A DNA stretch of 64,000 bases from Clostridiales bacterium (GTDB lineage: Bacteria; Bacillota; Clostridia; Christensenellales; Aristaeellaceae), in the NCBI GenBank assembly GCA_004556395.1, contig SFHK01000002.1, positions 18,495-82,494 on the forward strand. Direction: 5' to 3'. Shown in pieces: positions 7,971 through 14,757 of this stretch. The translations under genes were made by a program, and so were the position numbers. Position 1 is the stretch's first letter. Every line of letters begins with the position of its first letter. The notes beneath the pieces were generated by a model that did not search any database, was not told the DNA's origin, and saw only the letters and a list, made by a program, of their open reading frames with translations.

Positions 7971-10448
7971 ATGATCGATAAAATGCAGATTCGCGGGGCG
8001 AGGGTTCATAATCTGAAAAATGTGGACGTGGACATTCCGCTCAATAAAATCGTGGGCGTCGCCGGGGTTTCCGGCTCCGGAAAGTCGTCGCTGGCGCTGG
8101 GCGTGCTGTACGCGGAGGGTTCCCGGCGCTATCTGGAGGCGCTGTCCACCTATACCCGCCGCCGGATGACGCAGGCGTCCAGAGCGTCGGTGGACGAGGT
8201 GCTGTATGTGCCCGCGGCGCTGGCGCTGCATCAGCGTCCCGGCGTGCCGGGCATTCGCAGCACGTTTGGCACGGGGACGGAGCTTTTGAACAGCCTGCGG
8301 CTCATGTATTCGCGCCTTGCCAGCCATCGCTGTCCGAACGGGCACTATGTAAAGCCGTCGCTGCTGGTGGCGGCGGGAAAGGCGCTCGTGTGCCCGGCGT
8401 GCGGCGCGCGCTTTTACGCGCCGTCCGCGGAGGAACTGGCGTTCAACTCGCAGGGCGCGTGCGCGCGATGCGGAGGCACGGGCAGCGTTCGCACGGTGGA
8501 TATGGCGTCGCTGGTGCCGGATGAATCGCTTACGATCGACGAGGGTGCGGTCGCGCCGTGGAACAGCCTGATGTGGTCGCTGATGACCGACGTCTGCCGG
8601 GAGATGGGCGTGCGCACGGACGTTCCCTTCCGCGAGCTGACGGAGCGGGAACGGGACATTGTGTTTCACGGTCCGGCGGAGAAGAAGCATATTTTCTACC
8701 ATGCCAAGAATTCCAATCAGGCGGGCGAGCTGGACTTTACGTATTATAACGCCGTCTACACCGTGGAAAACGCCCTTGCCAAGGTCAAGGACGAAAAGGG
8801 CATGAAGCGGGTGGAGAAATTCCTGAAGGAGGACATTTGCCCGGACTGCCGCGGCACGCGCCTGTCCGAGGCCGCCCGCGCGCCGAAGCTGCGGGGAATT
8901 TCGCTGGACGAGGCCTGCGCCATGACGCTTTCCGAGCTGGTGGAATGGGCGCGGGGCGTGCCGGAGAGCCTTCCGGAGGCCATGCGTCCGATGGCGGAGA
9001 GCATCTGCGAAGCCTTTGAAGGCACGGCTCGACGGCTGCTCGATCTGGGACTCGGCTACCTGACGCTCGACCGCTCGGCTTCTACGCTTTCCACGGGTGA
9101 ACGCCAGCGAATGCAGCTGGCACGCGCCGTGCGCAACCGCACGACGGGCGTTCTGTATGTGCTGGACGAGCCGTCCATCGGCCTGCATCCCTCGAACATC
9201 GTGGGGCTGACCGGCGTTATGCATGATCTGGTCGCGGACGGTAATTCCGTGATTCTTGTCGATCATGATACGCAGATTCTGAAGGTGGCGGACTGGATCG
9301 TCGAGATGGGGCCGGAAGCGGGCGCAAAGGGCGGGCACGTCATCGCGCAGGGCACGATTCCTGAGATCGAAGCCAGCAATGTGTCTCAGATCGGGCCGTT
9401 TCTCGCCGGAAGAGCCGAAACGCGGATGCGTTCGCGCGCCGCGAAGGAAGCGCTGTTTGAAAACGGAACGATTCATCTTTCCACTGTGCGGATTCACACG
9501 GTGAAGCCGTTGGAGGTGGATATTCCGAAGGGGCGGCTGACCGTCGTGACCGGCGTGTCCGGCTCCGGAAAGACGACGATGGTGCTGGAAAGCCTTGTTC
9601 CGGCGCTGAACGCGAAGATCAGCGGCGACGCGCTGCCGGCGCACATCCGCGCGATCGAAGCGGAGGGGATTCGGCACGTCAAGCTGATCGACGCAACGCC
9701 CATCGGCATCAACGTCCGCTCCACGGTCGGAACATACGCGGGCGTGCATGACGAGCTGCGCAAGCTCTGGGCGAAATCGCCGGACGCGCTCGAGCGCCGG
9801 TACAGCGCCAGCGACTTTTCCTACAACACGGGCAACCTGCGCTGCCCCGGCTGCGACGGCACGGGCGTGGTGAGTCTCGACGTGCAATTCCTGCCGGACG
9901 TGACCATTCCCTGCCCGGATTGCCGCGGTTCTCGCTACGCGAAGGAAGCGTACGACGTGAAGCTCGCGAACAAGGCGGGCGAGCGCGTGTCCATGCCGGA
10001 GCTGATGGATATGGATGTGAACACGGCCGTTTCGTTCTGCGCGGACATGAAGGCCGTCAGCCAGAAGCTGAACGTGCTTTGTCAGCTGGGGCTCGGCTAC
10101 CTGACGCTGGGCGAGGAAACGCCCAGCCTGTCGGGCGGAGAAGCCCAGCGCCTGAAGCTGGCCAGCGAAATCGGGCGCACGCAGACGGACTCCGTGTTCG
10201 TGTTCGACGAGCCGTCCATCGGCCTGCACCCGCTGGACGTGCAGGTGCTCATGCGGGTTTTTCAGGCGCTTCTGGATAACGGCGCGACGGTCGTCGTCAT
10301 TGAGCACGACCTCGACGTAATCCGAAACGCCGATTACGTCATCGATATGGGCCCGGGCGGCGGCGAAAGCGGCGGGCGAATCGTGGCGGCCGGAACGCCG
10401 GAGGAGATTCGGCGGAATGAGAACAGCATGACGGGAAGGTATTTATAA
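7971..10448 (+). CDS. UvrA-like ABC ATPase lacking the UvrB-binding domain
   Basis: The 825-residue protein has two ABC nucleotide-binding domains. Walker A sequences are GVSGSGKSS (about residue 32) and GVSGSGKTT (about 520), signatures are LSTGERQRMQLARAV and LSGGEAQRLKLASEI, and DEPSIGLHP follows both. Zinc-finger pairs include CPAC, CARCGGTG, CPDCRGTR, CPGCDGTG and CPDCRGSR. True UvrA is about 940 residues. Here the region between the first Walker A and CPACGARF is short, so the UvrB-binding insertion appears absent, as in UvrA2/DrrC-like paralogues linked to antibiotic or DNA-intercalator tolerance. It is likely a DNA-damage or drug-tolerance paralogue, not the housekeeping repair protein. 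It lies directly behind a LysR regulator. Confidence 0.82.
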   Translation: MIDKMQIRGARVHNLKNVDVDIPLNKIVGVAGVSGSGKSSLALGVLYAEGSRRYLEALSTYTRRRMTQASRASVDEVLYVPAALALHQRPGVPGIRSTFGTGTELLNSLRLMYSRLASHRCPNGHYVKPSLLVAAGKALVCPACGARFYAPSAEELAFNSQGACARCGGTGSVRTVDMASLVPDESLTIDEGAVAPWNSLMWSLMTDVCREMGVRTDVPFRELTERERDIVFHGPAEKKHIFYHAKNSNQAGELDFTYYNAVYTVENALAKVKDEKGMKRVEKFLKEDICPDCRGTRLSEAARAPKLRGISLDEACAMTLSELVEWARGVPESLPEAMRPMAESICEAFEGTARRLLDLGLGYLTLDRSASTLSTGERQRMQLARAVRNRTTGVLYVLDEPSIGLHPSNIVGLTGVMHDLVADGNSVILVDHDTQILKVADWIVEMGPEAGAKGGHVIAQGTIPEIEASNVSQIGPFLAGRAETRMRSRAAKEALFENGTIHLSTVRIHTVKPLEVDIPKGRLTVVTGVSGSGKTTMVLESLVPALNAKISGDALPAHIRAIEAEGIRHVKLIDATPIGINVRSTVGTYAGVHDELRKLWAKSPDALERRYSASDFSYNTGNLRCPGCDGTGVVSLDVQFLPDVTIPCPDCRGSRYAKEAYDVKLANKAGERVSMPELMDMDVNTAVSFCADMKAVSQKLNVLCQLGLGYLTLGEETPSLSGGEAQRLKLASEIGRTQTDSVFVFDEPSIGLHPLDVQVLMRVFQALLDNGATVVVIEHDLDVIRNADYVIDMGPGGGESGGRIVAAGTPEEIRRNENSMTGRYL

Positions 10449-10457
10449 GGAAATGAT

Positions 10458-11305
10458 TTACGCATTACCGTTGACGATTTTGGCGCAGACTTCCTCCGGA
10501 ATCATGGGGGAGGTGATTTCGGCGAGCAGGGCAGGGACGATTGCGCCGGTTTCTGCGTACTGTTTGCCGGCCTGCTTCACGAGCGCCAGCCGGGGGACGG
10601 TCGCGCTGGCGGCTTCCGGCGCGCTGAACATGGGGCCTTCGGGCACGGTCAGAATCGTGTGGTTGGCGGGGAACATCAGCTCGAACTGCCGAATGGCAGG
10701 CTCGAAGTTGCGGCGGCTGTTGGGAAACCCGCGGCCGCAGATCATTAGGGCAATGCCGCACAAATGAGGTGGACGGCCGGCGAATGGATTTTTCGTCAGA
10801 TGCAAATGAAAATTCCGAAGGTTTACTGGAGGTAAATCGAGGAATTTTCACGCCGCAGATGGCGGAAAAGATATCGCCCGACGCGCCGCCGAATTGTGCG
10901 GTGGTGCCTTAGATAGCGCAGGCGTGAAAAATCCCGCTGGCCGACGTGGACATAGCGCCCGTTTACATCCTCCATCGCCATGGAGGAAAGCGGCAGCATG
11001 CGGTCGACGAGATTCTTGAGCATCGCGGGCATACCGTAGCAGTAGAGCGGATAGCTGAACAGCAGAAGGTCGCTGTCCGGTATCTGCCCGAGAATTTCGC
11101 GCATGTCGTCGTCAAGCACGCAATGCCCGCCGTTGTATTTGCAGGCGAAGCAGCCGCGGCAGAATTCGATGTGCCGGTCGATCACGTCTATGGCGTGGAT
11201 TTCCTGCGGAGCGGCCTCGCGCATACCGTCCAAAAACGCGCGCGAGAGATGGAGCGTGTCGCTCCTTTGCTTCTTTGGGCTGCCGTTGAAAACGAGAATG
11301 TTCAT
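10458..11305 (-). pseudogene. Flavodoxin-family NAD(P)H-dependent oxidoreductase split by a MITE
   Basis: The N-terminal part from the ATG at 11305 encodes the flavodoxin/iron-sulfur flavoprotein pattern MNILVFNGSPKKQRSDTLHL, then CRGCFACKYNGGHCVLDDDM and LFSYPLYCYGMPAMLKNLVDR. The C-terminal part, in another frame, runs from MICGRGFPNSRRNFEP to the stop at 10458. Between them lies a 162-bp foldback element at 10748-10909 flanked by TA. Removing the element plus one TA joins the frames as RLRYL-MICGRGFPN and gives 227 residues, the expected family length. The ribosome binding site AAGGAGCGCCC overlaps the stop of the upstream 45-codon gene. The protein is inactivated unless the element is excised. 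Confidence 0.9.
10748..10909. mobile_element. 162-bp foldback MITE inserted at TA
   Basis: The two halves of this element align as an imperfect inverted repeat over nearly the whole length. The outer ends are GGGCAATGCCGCACAA on the left and, as reverse complement of the right, AGGCACCACCGCACAA. The inner arms are TGAAAATTCC and GGAATTTTCA around the centre near 10829. It is flanked by a TA duplication (10746-10747 and 10910-10911). It encodes no protein. The structure and TA target suggest mobilisation by an IS630/mariner-type transposase elsewhere in the genome. It interrupts a flavodoxin-family gene. Confidence 0.85.
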
Positions 11306-11314
11306 GGGCGCTCC

Positions 11315-11452
11315 TTAGTGTCTGGCTTTTATGATCTGCTCTCTTATCCAGACGACGCCGGTCGCCGGCAGCGAAAAGCTGCCGGAAAGCAGGGACAGCA
11401 CCGTGTCGCAGGCCTCGTTCAAGGCAGGGTGCTTTTTCAGAAACGCGTTCAC
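11315..11452 (-). CDS. Small uncharacterised protein (45 residues, GTG start)
   Basis: A GTG at 11452 overlaps the TGA stop of the DUF3795 gene as GTGA. It opens a 45-residue frame that reads MNAFLKKHPALNEACDTVLS, then LLSGSFSLPATGVVWIREQI and IKARH. The TAA stop is part of the ribosome binding site of the downstream flavodoxin gene. The tight coupling on both sides, rather than sequence similarity, is the reason to call it real. I do not recognise a family. It is amphipathic and soluble-looking, with no signal peptide. Confidence 0.55.
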   Translation of the reverse strand: MNAFLKKHPALNEACDTVLSLLSGSFSLPATGVVWIREQIIKARH

Positions 11453-11808
11453 GCGGTTTCGCTTTCTTCTTTTCGAAGTGCCTTCAGGTTTTCCATGGCG
11501 GCCGGGGTGCCGTCCGTAACGCGGTGCAGGGTTTCACAGGCGTCCATTTGCGGGCAGTCGGCGCAGGTATCCATCGCCTTTTCGCGGGCGCAGCTGCGGA
11601 TGGCGCAGAGGTGGTCGCAAAAGGGCGTTTTCGCGCCGTCTATGCGGCAGCCGGTGCAGCTGAGCATATCCGCGGTGATCGGAACGCCGTTGAGCTTCGT
11701 CCACAGCGCGGCGGTTTTCTCGCGCAGGGCGTCGTCGTTGGTGATCGTCGCGATCCTCGCGTCGCATGTTTCGCAGTTCAGGCCGCAGCAGGCAATCATG
11801 GAATTCAT
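11449..11808 (-). CDS. DUF3795 cysteine-rich protein
   Basis: The 119-residue protein begins MIACCGLNCETCDARIAT, the hallmark of DUF3795, and has further cysteine pairs at SCTGCRIDG, FCDHLCAIRSC and CADCPQMDAC. The spacing suggests a zinc or iron-sulfur site, but no function is established for the family. The ATG overlaps the TetR stop as ATGA and has a strong AAAGGAGGAAG ribosome binding site. It is the second gene of the TetR-DUF3795-45aa-flavodoxin operon and is intact. Confidence 0.8.
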   Translation of the reverse strand: MNSMIACCGLNCETCDARIATITNDDALREKTAALWTKLNGVPITADMLSCTGCRIDGAKTPFCDHLCAIRSCAREKAMDTCADCPQMDACETLHRVTDGTPAAMENLKALRKEESETA

Positions 11809-12464
11809 GGGTTTTCTTCCTCCTTTGTTTGGGTGAGCCGGTCTTCCTGAACAAGCTGAGCGAACACGGCGTCCCGGTCAAAGTCGCCGGACGCGAAACC
11901 GGGAATCTCCTTGATGGATTTGCAGATGGAAACGCTGAAGCCGGTGAGAATCTGCCCGATTTCCGATTCGGAATAGCGGCAGCCGCCGGTGACGATCAGC
12001 GTCGCCAGACTGTGCACCACCAGCCACAGGTCGTGGAAATACCGGTCGGCTTCCTCCGGTCGGATGTGGTAAATCTTCTCCAGCGACGGCCGGACGATCG
12101 CCTGCGAATGCCGCATGGCGTCGAGCGCGCCGCCCTCGCCGTCTACGGTTTTGCTGAGAAATAAAAGCCGGTACAGCTCCGGTTCTTCCTTCGCAAAGCG
12201 GATGTATTGCATGCCGAAGCCGAAAAACGGAACGCGCTGCCGGAAGCCCTCCGCCGTGTACCGGTCGTAGAGCGCTTCCGCCGCCGCGCGCACCTCGCGC
12301 CGAACCTCGTCCATGCTGCCGAAGCAGGTGAAAATGGGGCGAGTGGAAATGTGCAGCTCGTCCGCAATGGCTTTGGCGGTCAGCGCGTCCGAGCCCTGCT
12401 CGCGCACAATTTTGAAGGCCGCGTCGATGAGCTCCTGTCTGGTGAATTTAGATCGGGGCGCCAT
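11805..12464 (-). CDS. TetR/AcrR family regulator heading a four-gene operon
   Basis: The protein of 219 residues from the ATG at 12464 (AAAGGAC six bases upstream) has an N-terminal helix-turn-helix (RQELIDAAFKIVREQGSDAL, TAKAIADELHISTRPIFTCF). A C-terminal TetR_C-type helical domain follows. An in-frame ATG at 12488 has no ribosome binding site and lies in the operator region, so it is not used here. The gene leads an operon with DUF3795, a 45-codon gene and the flavodoxin, all overlapping or nearly so. Three 14-bp-spaced TATAATG repeats overlap its promoter, a likely autoregulatory operator. The ligand is unknown. Confidence 0.88.
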   Translation of the reverse strand: MAPRSKFTRQELIDAAFKIVREQGSDALTAKAIADELHISTRPIFTCFGSMDEVRREVRAAAEALYDRYTAEGFRQRVPFFGFGMQYIRFAKEEPELYRLLFLSKTVDGEGGALDAMRHSQAIVRPSLEKIYHIRPEEADRYFHDLWLVVHSLATLIVTGGCRYSESEIGQILTGFSVSICKSIKEIPGFASGDFDRDAVFAQLVQEDRLTQTKEEENP

Positions 12465-12486
12465 ACGTCTGTCCTTTCCGATTGAC

Positions 12487-12543
12487 ATTATATGATGTAC
12501 ATTATACGATGCACATTATAGCAGACAAAATCAGCTATGTCAA
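12487..12543 (-). promoter_or_regulatory. Consensus promoter with three tandem 14-bp repeats (TetR operator)
   Basis: On the minus strand a perfect TTGACA (12538-12543) and TATAAT (12515-12520) have a 17-base spacer. TATAAT recurs at 12501-12506 and 12487-12492, exactly 14 bases apart each time. The two downstream copies form the palindrome-like TATAATGTACATCATATA. This is a plausible operator for the TetR protein it drives. Confidence 0.75.
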
Positions 12544-12558
12544 TCTCTGGTATTCAAC

Positions 12559-12597
12559 AAAAACCGCCGGCTGCGCGGCAGGCAACCGGCGGTTTTC
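12559..12597 (-). terminator. Terminator after the ATC-hydrolase-like gene
   Basis: AAAACCGCCGG pairs with CCGGCGGTTTTT on the minus strand, leaving a T run. It separates this gene from the TetR promoter. Confidence 0.8.
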
Positions 12598-12619
12598 ATA
12601 AGAAGGCGGGAATGGCTGT

Positions 12620-13321
12620 CTATCGATTCCGGCGGTAACCGGCTTCGTCGCGATATTCGGGATGGTCTTTCAGGTACGCGTCCTGATCGCCGCATATGGT
12701 GTAGTCGCACCTGCAGCCGTTGGAGCAGGTGGTCTTGCGCACGAGCTTTGCGTGAAGAAATTCCATACCCTCGAAATCCGGGTTGCACAGCGCGGGCATG
12801 ACCTCGAGCAGGCCGTGCTTCTTCGCGAACTCCGCGGTGGGGCAGGCGGTGAACTCATAGTAAATCGGCTGATCCTTCCGATAGGGCGCAACGTGCATAT
12901 CGTAGTCGCCCCATTTGTCGCAGCGCCTTTTGGCGTTCAGGAAAGCGCGGTGCAGCAGCTTCTTGAAGAACGGATGGTTCACGTTCACGAAGCGCAGCTT
13001 CCGGAAGGCGGGAAGGAAGAGACTGCCCTCCATTTTCTCGATCTCCGCAAGGCTGGTCACGTCCCTGCACACGACGTAATAAGCCATCAGCGCGATGCAG
13101 TCATAGGTGCCGCCCCTGCCGTTGTGGAAATTCTTCTTCCCGCCCAGATCGGTGCGCCAGTCGGCGAGAAAATTCTCGTATTGTATCTGAACGCGCGTCC
13201 AGACGGCTTCCCGCTCGTCCGCGGGATAATGCAGCGCGATTTTCTCCTGAATCTGCCGCTTGCAGGGCCTGGAATAGAGAACGTGGCAGGTGCGGTCGAA
13301 TTTCAGCTGACTGTCCTTCAT
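12620..13321 (-). CDS. L-2-amino-thiazoline-4-carboxylate hydrolase-like protein
   Basis: The 233-residue protein resembles the ATC hydrolase-like family (PF14196 type). The C-terminal portion has YYEFTACPTAEFAKKHGLLE, MPALCNPDFEGMEF, and the cysteine-rich end TTCSNGCRCDYTICGD. In Pseudomonas the namesake enzyme opens the thiazoline ring during L-cysteine formation. Clostridial relatives are many and mostly uncharacterised, so the substrate here is open. The ATG at 13321 has AAAGGAGGAACCGAAGC before it. A 56-codon frame lies 40 bases upstream on the same strand. Both follow a promoter with the GTTAGA palindrome that is also found before the ferrosome-like operon. Confidence 0.65.
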   Translation of the reverse strand: MKDSQLKFDRTCHVLYSRPCKRQIQEKIALHYPADEREAVWTRVQIQYENFLADWRTDLGGKKNFHNGRGGTYDCIALMAYYVVCRDVTSLAEIEKMEGSLFLPAFRKLRFVNVNHPFFKKLLHRAFLNAKRRCDKWGDYDMHVAPYRKDQPIYYEFTACPTAEFAKKHGLLEVMPALCNPDFEGMEFLHAKLVRKTTCSNGCRCDYTICGDQDAYLKDHPEYRDEAGYRRNR

Positions 13322-13361
13322 GCTTCGGTTCCTCCTTTGCGAGCTTGCCGGCCGACGGGCT

Positions 13362-13532
13362 TCAGAAGCCCGGCCTTTGCGCTTTCCTCCGTGTCATCCG
13401 ATCAGCCACCCATTCGCGCACGCAGGCGACGTGCGAATCAATCCATCCGGTGTTCAGCGGCTTGGAAATCTGCTTGCCGCGATCCATCCGGCTCATTTCC
13501 TTTTTCTGAAATTCCGTTGCTTTTCTGGACAT
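13362..13532 (-). CDS. Small basic protein (56 residues), unknown
   Basis: The ATG at 13532 follows AAAAGAGGGATACGC. The frame begins MSRKATEFQKKEMSRMDRGK and ends RKAQRPGF. It is rich in Lys and Arg, has one Trp-containing stretch (GWIDSH, REWVADRM), and carries no signal peptide or membrane helix. It lies between the regulated promoter at 13624-13652 and the ATC-hydrolase-like gene. Its position directly behind the palindrome suggests it is the first gene of that operon. No family is recognised, and coding status rests on the start context and location. Confidence 0.5.
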   Translation of the reverse strand: MSRKATEFQKKEMSRMDRGKQISKPLNTGWIDSHVACVREWVADRMTRRKAQRPGF

Positions 13533-13567
13533 GCGTATCCCTCTTTTCCGCTGCGGCCGACAATTTG

Positions 13568-13652
13568 GTTAGAAGGCTCTAACTGGCAAACCTTGAAAAC
13601 CTGCCTTTCGGCAGGACATATCTATCTTATCACGTTTTCGCGCATAAATCAA
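13568..13652 (-). promoter_or_regulatory. Promoter, inverted repeat and GTTAGA palindrome (copy B)
   Basis: On the minus strand, TTGATT (13647-13652) and TAAGAT (13624-13629) have a 17-base spacer. Then come the inverted repeat CCTGCC-N4-GGCAGG (13600-13615, GAAA loop, TTTT after it in the transcript) and, 16 bases on, GTTAGAAGGCTCTAAC (13568-13583). This matches copies A and C in order and spacing. Confidence 0.75.
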
Positions 13653-13710
13653 TGCGCCGGTTTCGTAAATTCCTGAAACACTCCAAAGCGAACGCTTTTG
13701 CGAAACGGAA

Positions 13711-13739
13711 AAGAACCCCGCCCGAAGACGGAGTTCTTT
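13711..13739 (-). terminator. Terminator of the ferrosome-like operon
   Basis: On the minus strand AGAACTCCG pairs imperfectly with CGGGGTTCT, followed by TT. It lies 15 bases after the stop of the last gene. Confidence 0.6.
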
Positions 13740-13753
13740 CTATGGGAAGGGGA

Positions 13754-14020
13754 TTACGCTTCCTCGGAGGTCGCTTCCACCGTGACGCTCTGATCCTGCA
13801 GTTCCTTCTCGGCGATCAGGTCTTCGATGGTCTCCTTGGTGCGCATCAGGTCTTCCACGGACATGGTTTCGAAACCGGCGGCGGGGGACTTGACCTTTAC
13901 GCCGTGGCGGCGAAGGAAATTGTCCACCTTCTCTTCGTTGTGCTTGTACACGCAGAAACCGACGACACTGGCGCCGACGCCGATCAGGATACCCTTTACC
14001 AACGGATTGTTGCCGAACAT
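13754..14020 (-). CDS. Small single-pass membrane protein of the ferrosome-like operon
   Basis: The 88-residue protein starts at the ATG at 14020, behind a strong AGAAGGAGGAAGAAGGCT. It has one membrane helix (residues about 8-26, LVKGILIGVGASVVGFCVY). A charged stretch follows (KHNEEKVDNFLRRHGVKVKS), then an acidic helical tail (SVEDLMRTKETIEDLIAEKE). It is the fifth and last gene of the operon with the metal ATPase. Known fez operons carry small membrane proteins of unknown mechanism, but I cannot match this one to a particular Fez protein. Longer upstream frames lack a ribosome binding site. Confidence 0.65.
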   Translation of the reverse strand: MFGNNPLVKGILIGVGASVVGFCVYKHNEEKVDNFLRRHGVKVKSPAAGFETMSVEDLMRTKETIEDLIAEKELQDQSVTVEATSEEA

Positions 14021-14055
14021 AGCCTTCTTCCTCCTTCTTCTTGCTGCGAAAGCCG

Positions 14056-14757
14056 TTATGCCTTGCGCGCCATCATTTCCATGCCCTTTCTGAACATGCT
14101 GCCCGCAAACGCCAGCTCGCTCTTTGCGCCGGAAACGGGCGTGAGCGTCAGCTTTTTGCCTGCGCGCCTGACCAGATAGGGCTGCTCGCGCGGAGCGCGG
14201 GGAACCAGATGACGGCCAAAGGTGATAATCCACGCCAGCAGACTGGCGCGCACGGCGCCGGGCTTACCGACGGAATTGATGAGATAAACGACGGACATGA
14301 CCTCCGGGTCGAAGCTGCCGCGCACGTGCAGCTCCTGATAGCCGTGCTCAACCACCGCCGCCAGCGTCGCGCCCGTGGAAAGCCAGCGGGTGAATGTGGT
14401 CAGCGGCGAACCGGCAAGGGAGAGCGCACCGTCCAGGCCGATGCACAGAAGCGCCAGATAGCCGCTGGGCGCCATGGAAAAGCCTTCCTCCTCGGAGCGC
14501 TTGATGTGCAGAAGGCTGGCGTCCGTCTGCGCCGCGTAGGCAGCGCCCAGCCGCACGATCAGCTGTTCCTCAGAGATGACTTCGGGGTCGTATTCGCACA
14601 GCAGCGTGCGGATGCGCGCATTGTATCGGCAGCCGCGCATGCCGGGAATCCGCTGGAAGGGCGCGGCCGAGGCGACCGGGCGTTCCAGCTGCAGGCGAAT
14701 GCGCCCGTTGATGGCGGACAGCACCTCCAGATGAATGGCCTTTTGTTCGTTATCCAT
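14056..14757 (-). CDS. HMA-like membrane protein (degenerate PGR motif)
   Basis: The 233-residue protein begins with an HMA-like fold lacking the CxxC metal motif: LEVLSAINGRIRLQLERPVA, then RIRTLLCEYDPEVISEEQLI. NGRIRL stands where the other proteins of this operon have PGR(L/M)RL. Hydrophobic segments follow (SGYLALLCIGLDGALSLAG and SVVYLINSVG onward) and a basic C terminus. It starts with ATG overlapping the ATPase stop as TAATG, so it is translationally coupled. Architecture and context suggest a membrane partner of the ATPase, perhaps FezA-like. This is inference, and an alignment would be needed. Confidence 0.6.
   Translation of the reverse strand: MDNEQKAIHLEVLSAINGRIRLQLERPVASAAPFQRIPGMRGCRYNARIRTLLCEYDPEVISEEQLIVRLGAAYAAQTDASLLHIKRSEEEGFSMAPSGYLALLCIGLDGALSLAGSPLTTFTRWLSTGATLAAVVEHGYQELHVRGSFDPEVMSVVYLINSVGKPGAVRASLLAWIITFGRHLVPRAPREQPYLVRRAGKKLTLTPVSGAKSELAFAGSMFRKGMEMMARKA

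Noticed and set aside
6936..10307. Long open frame of 1123 codons on the minus strand
   Set aside because: It lies antisense to the LysR and UvrA-like genes and is rich in Arg, His, Gln and Ala, as expected for a shadow frame in GC-rich DNA. No motifs or ribosome binding site.
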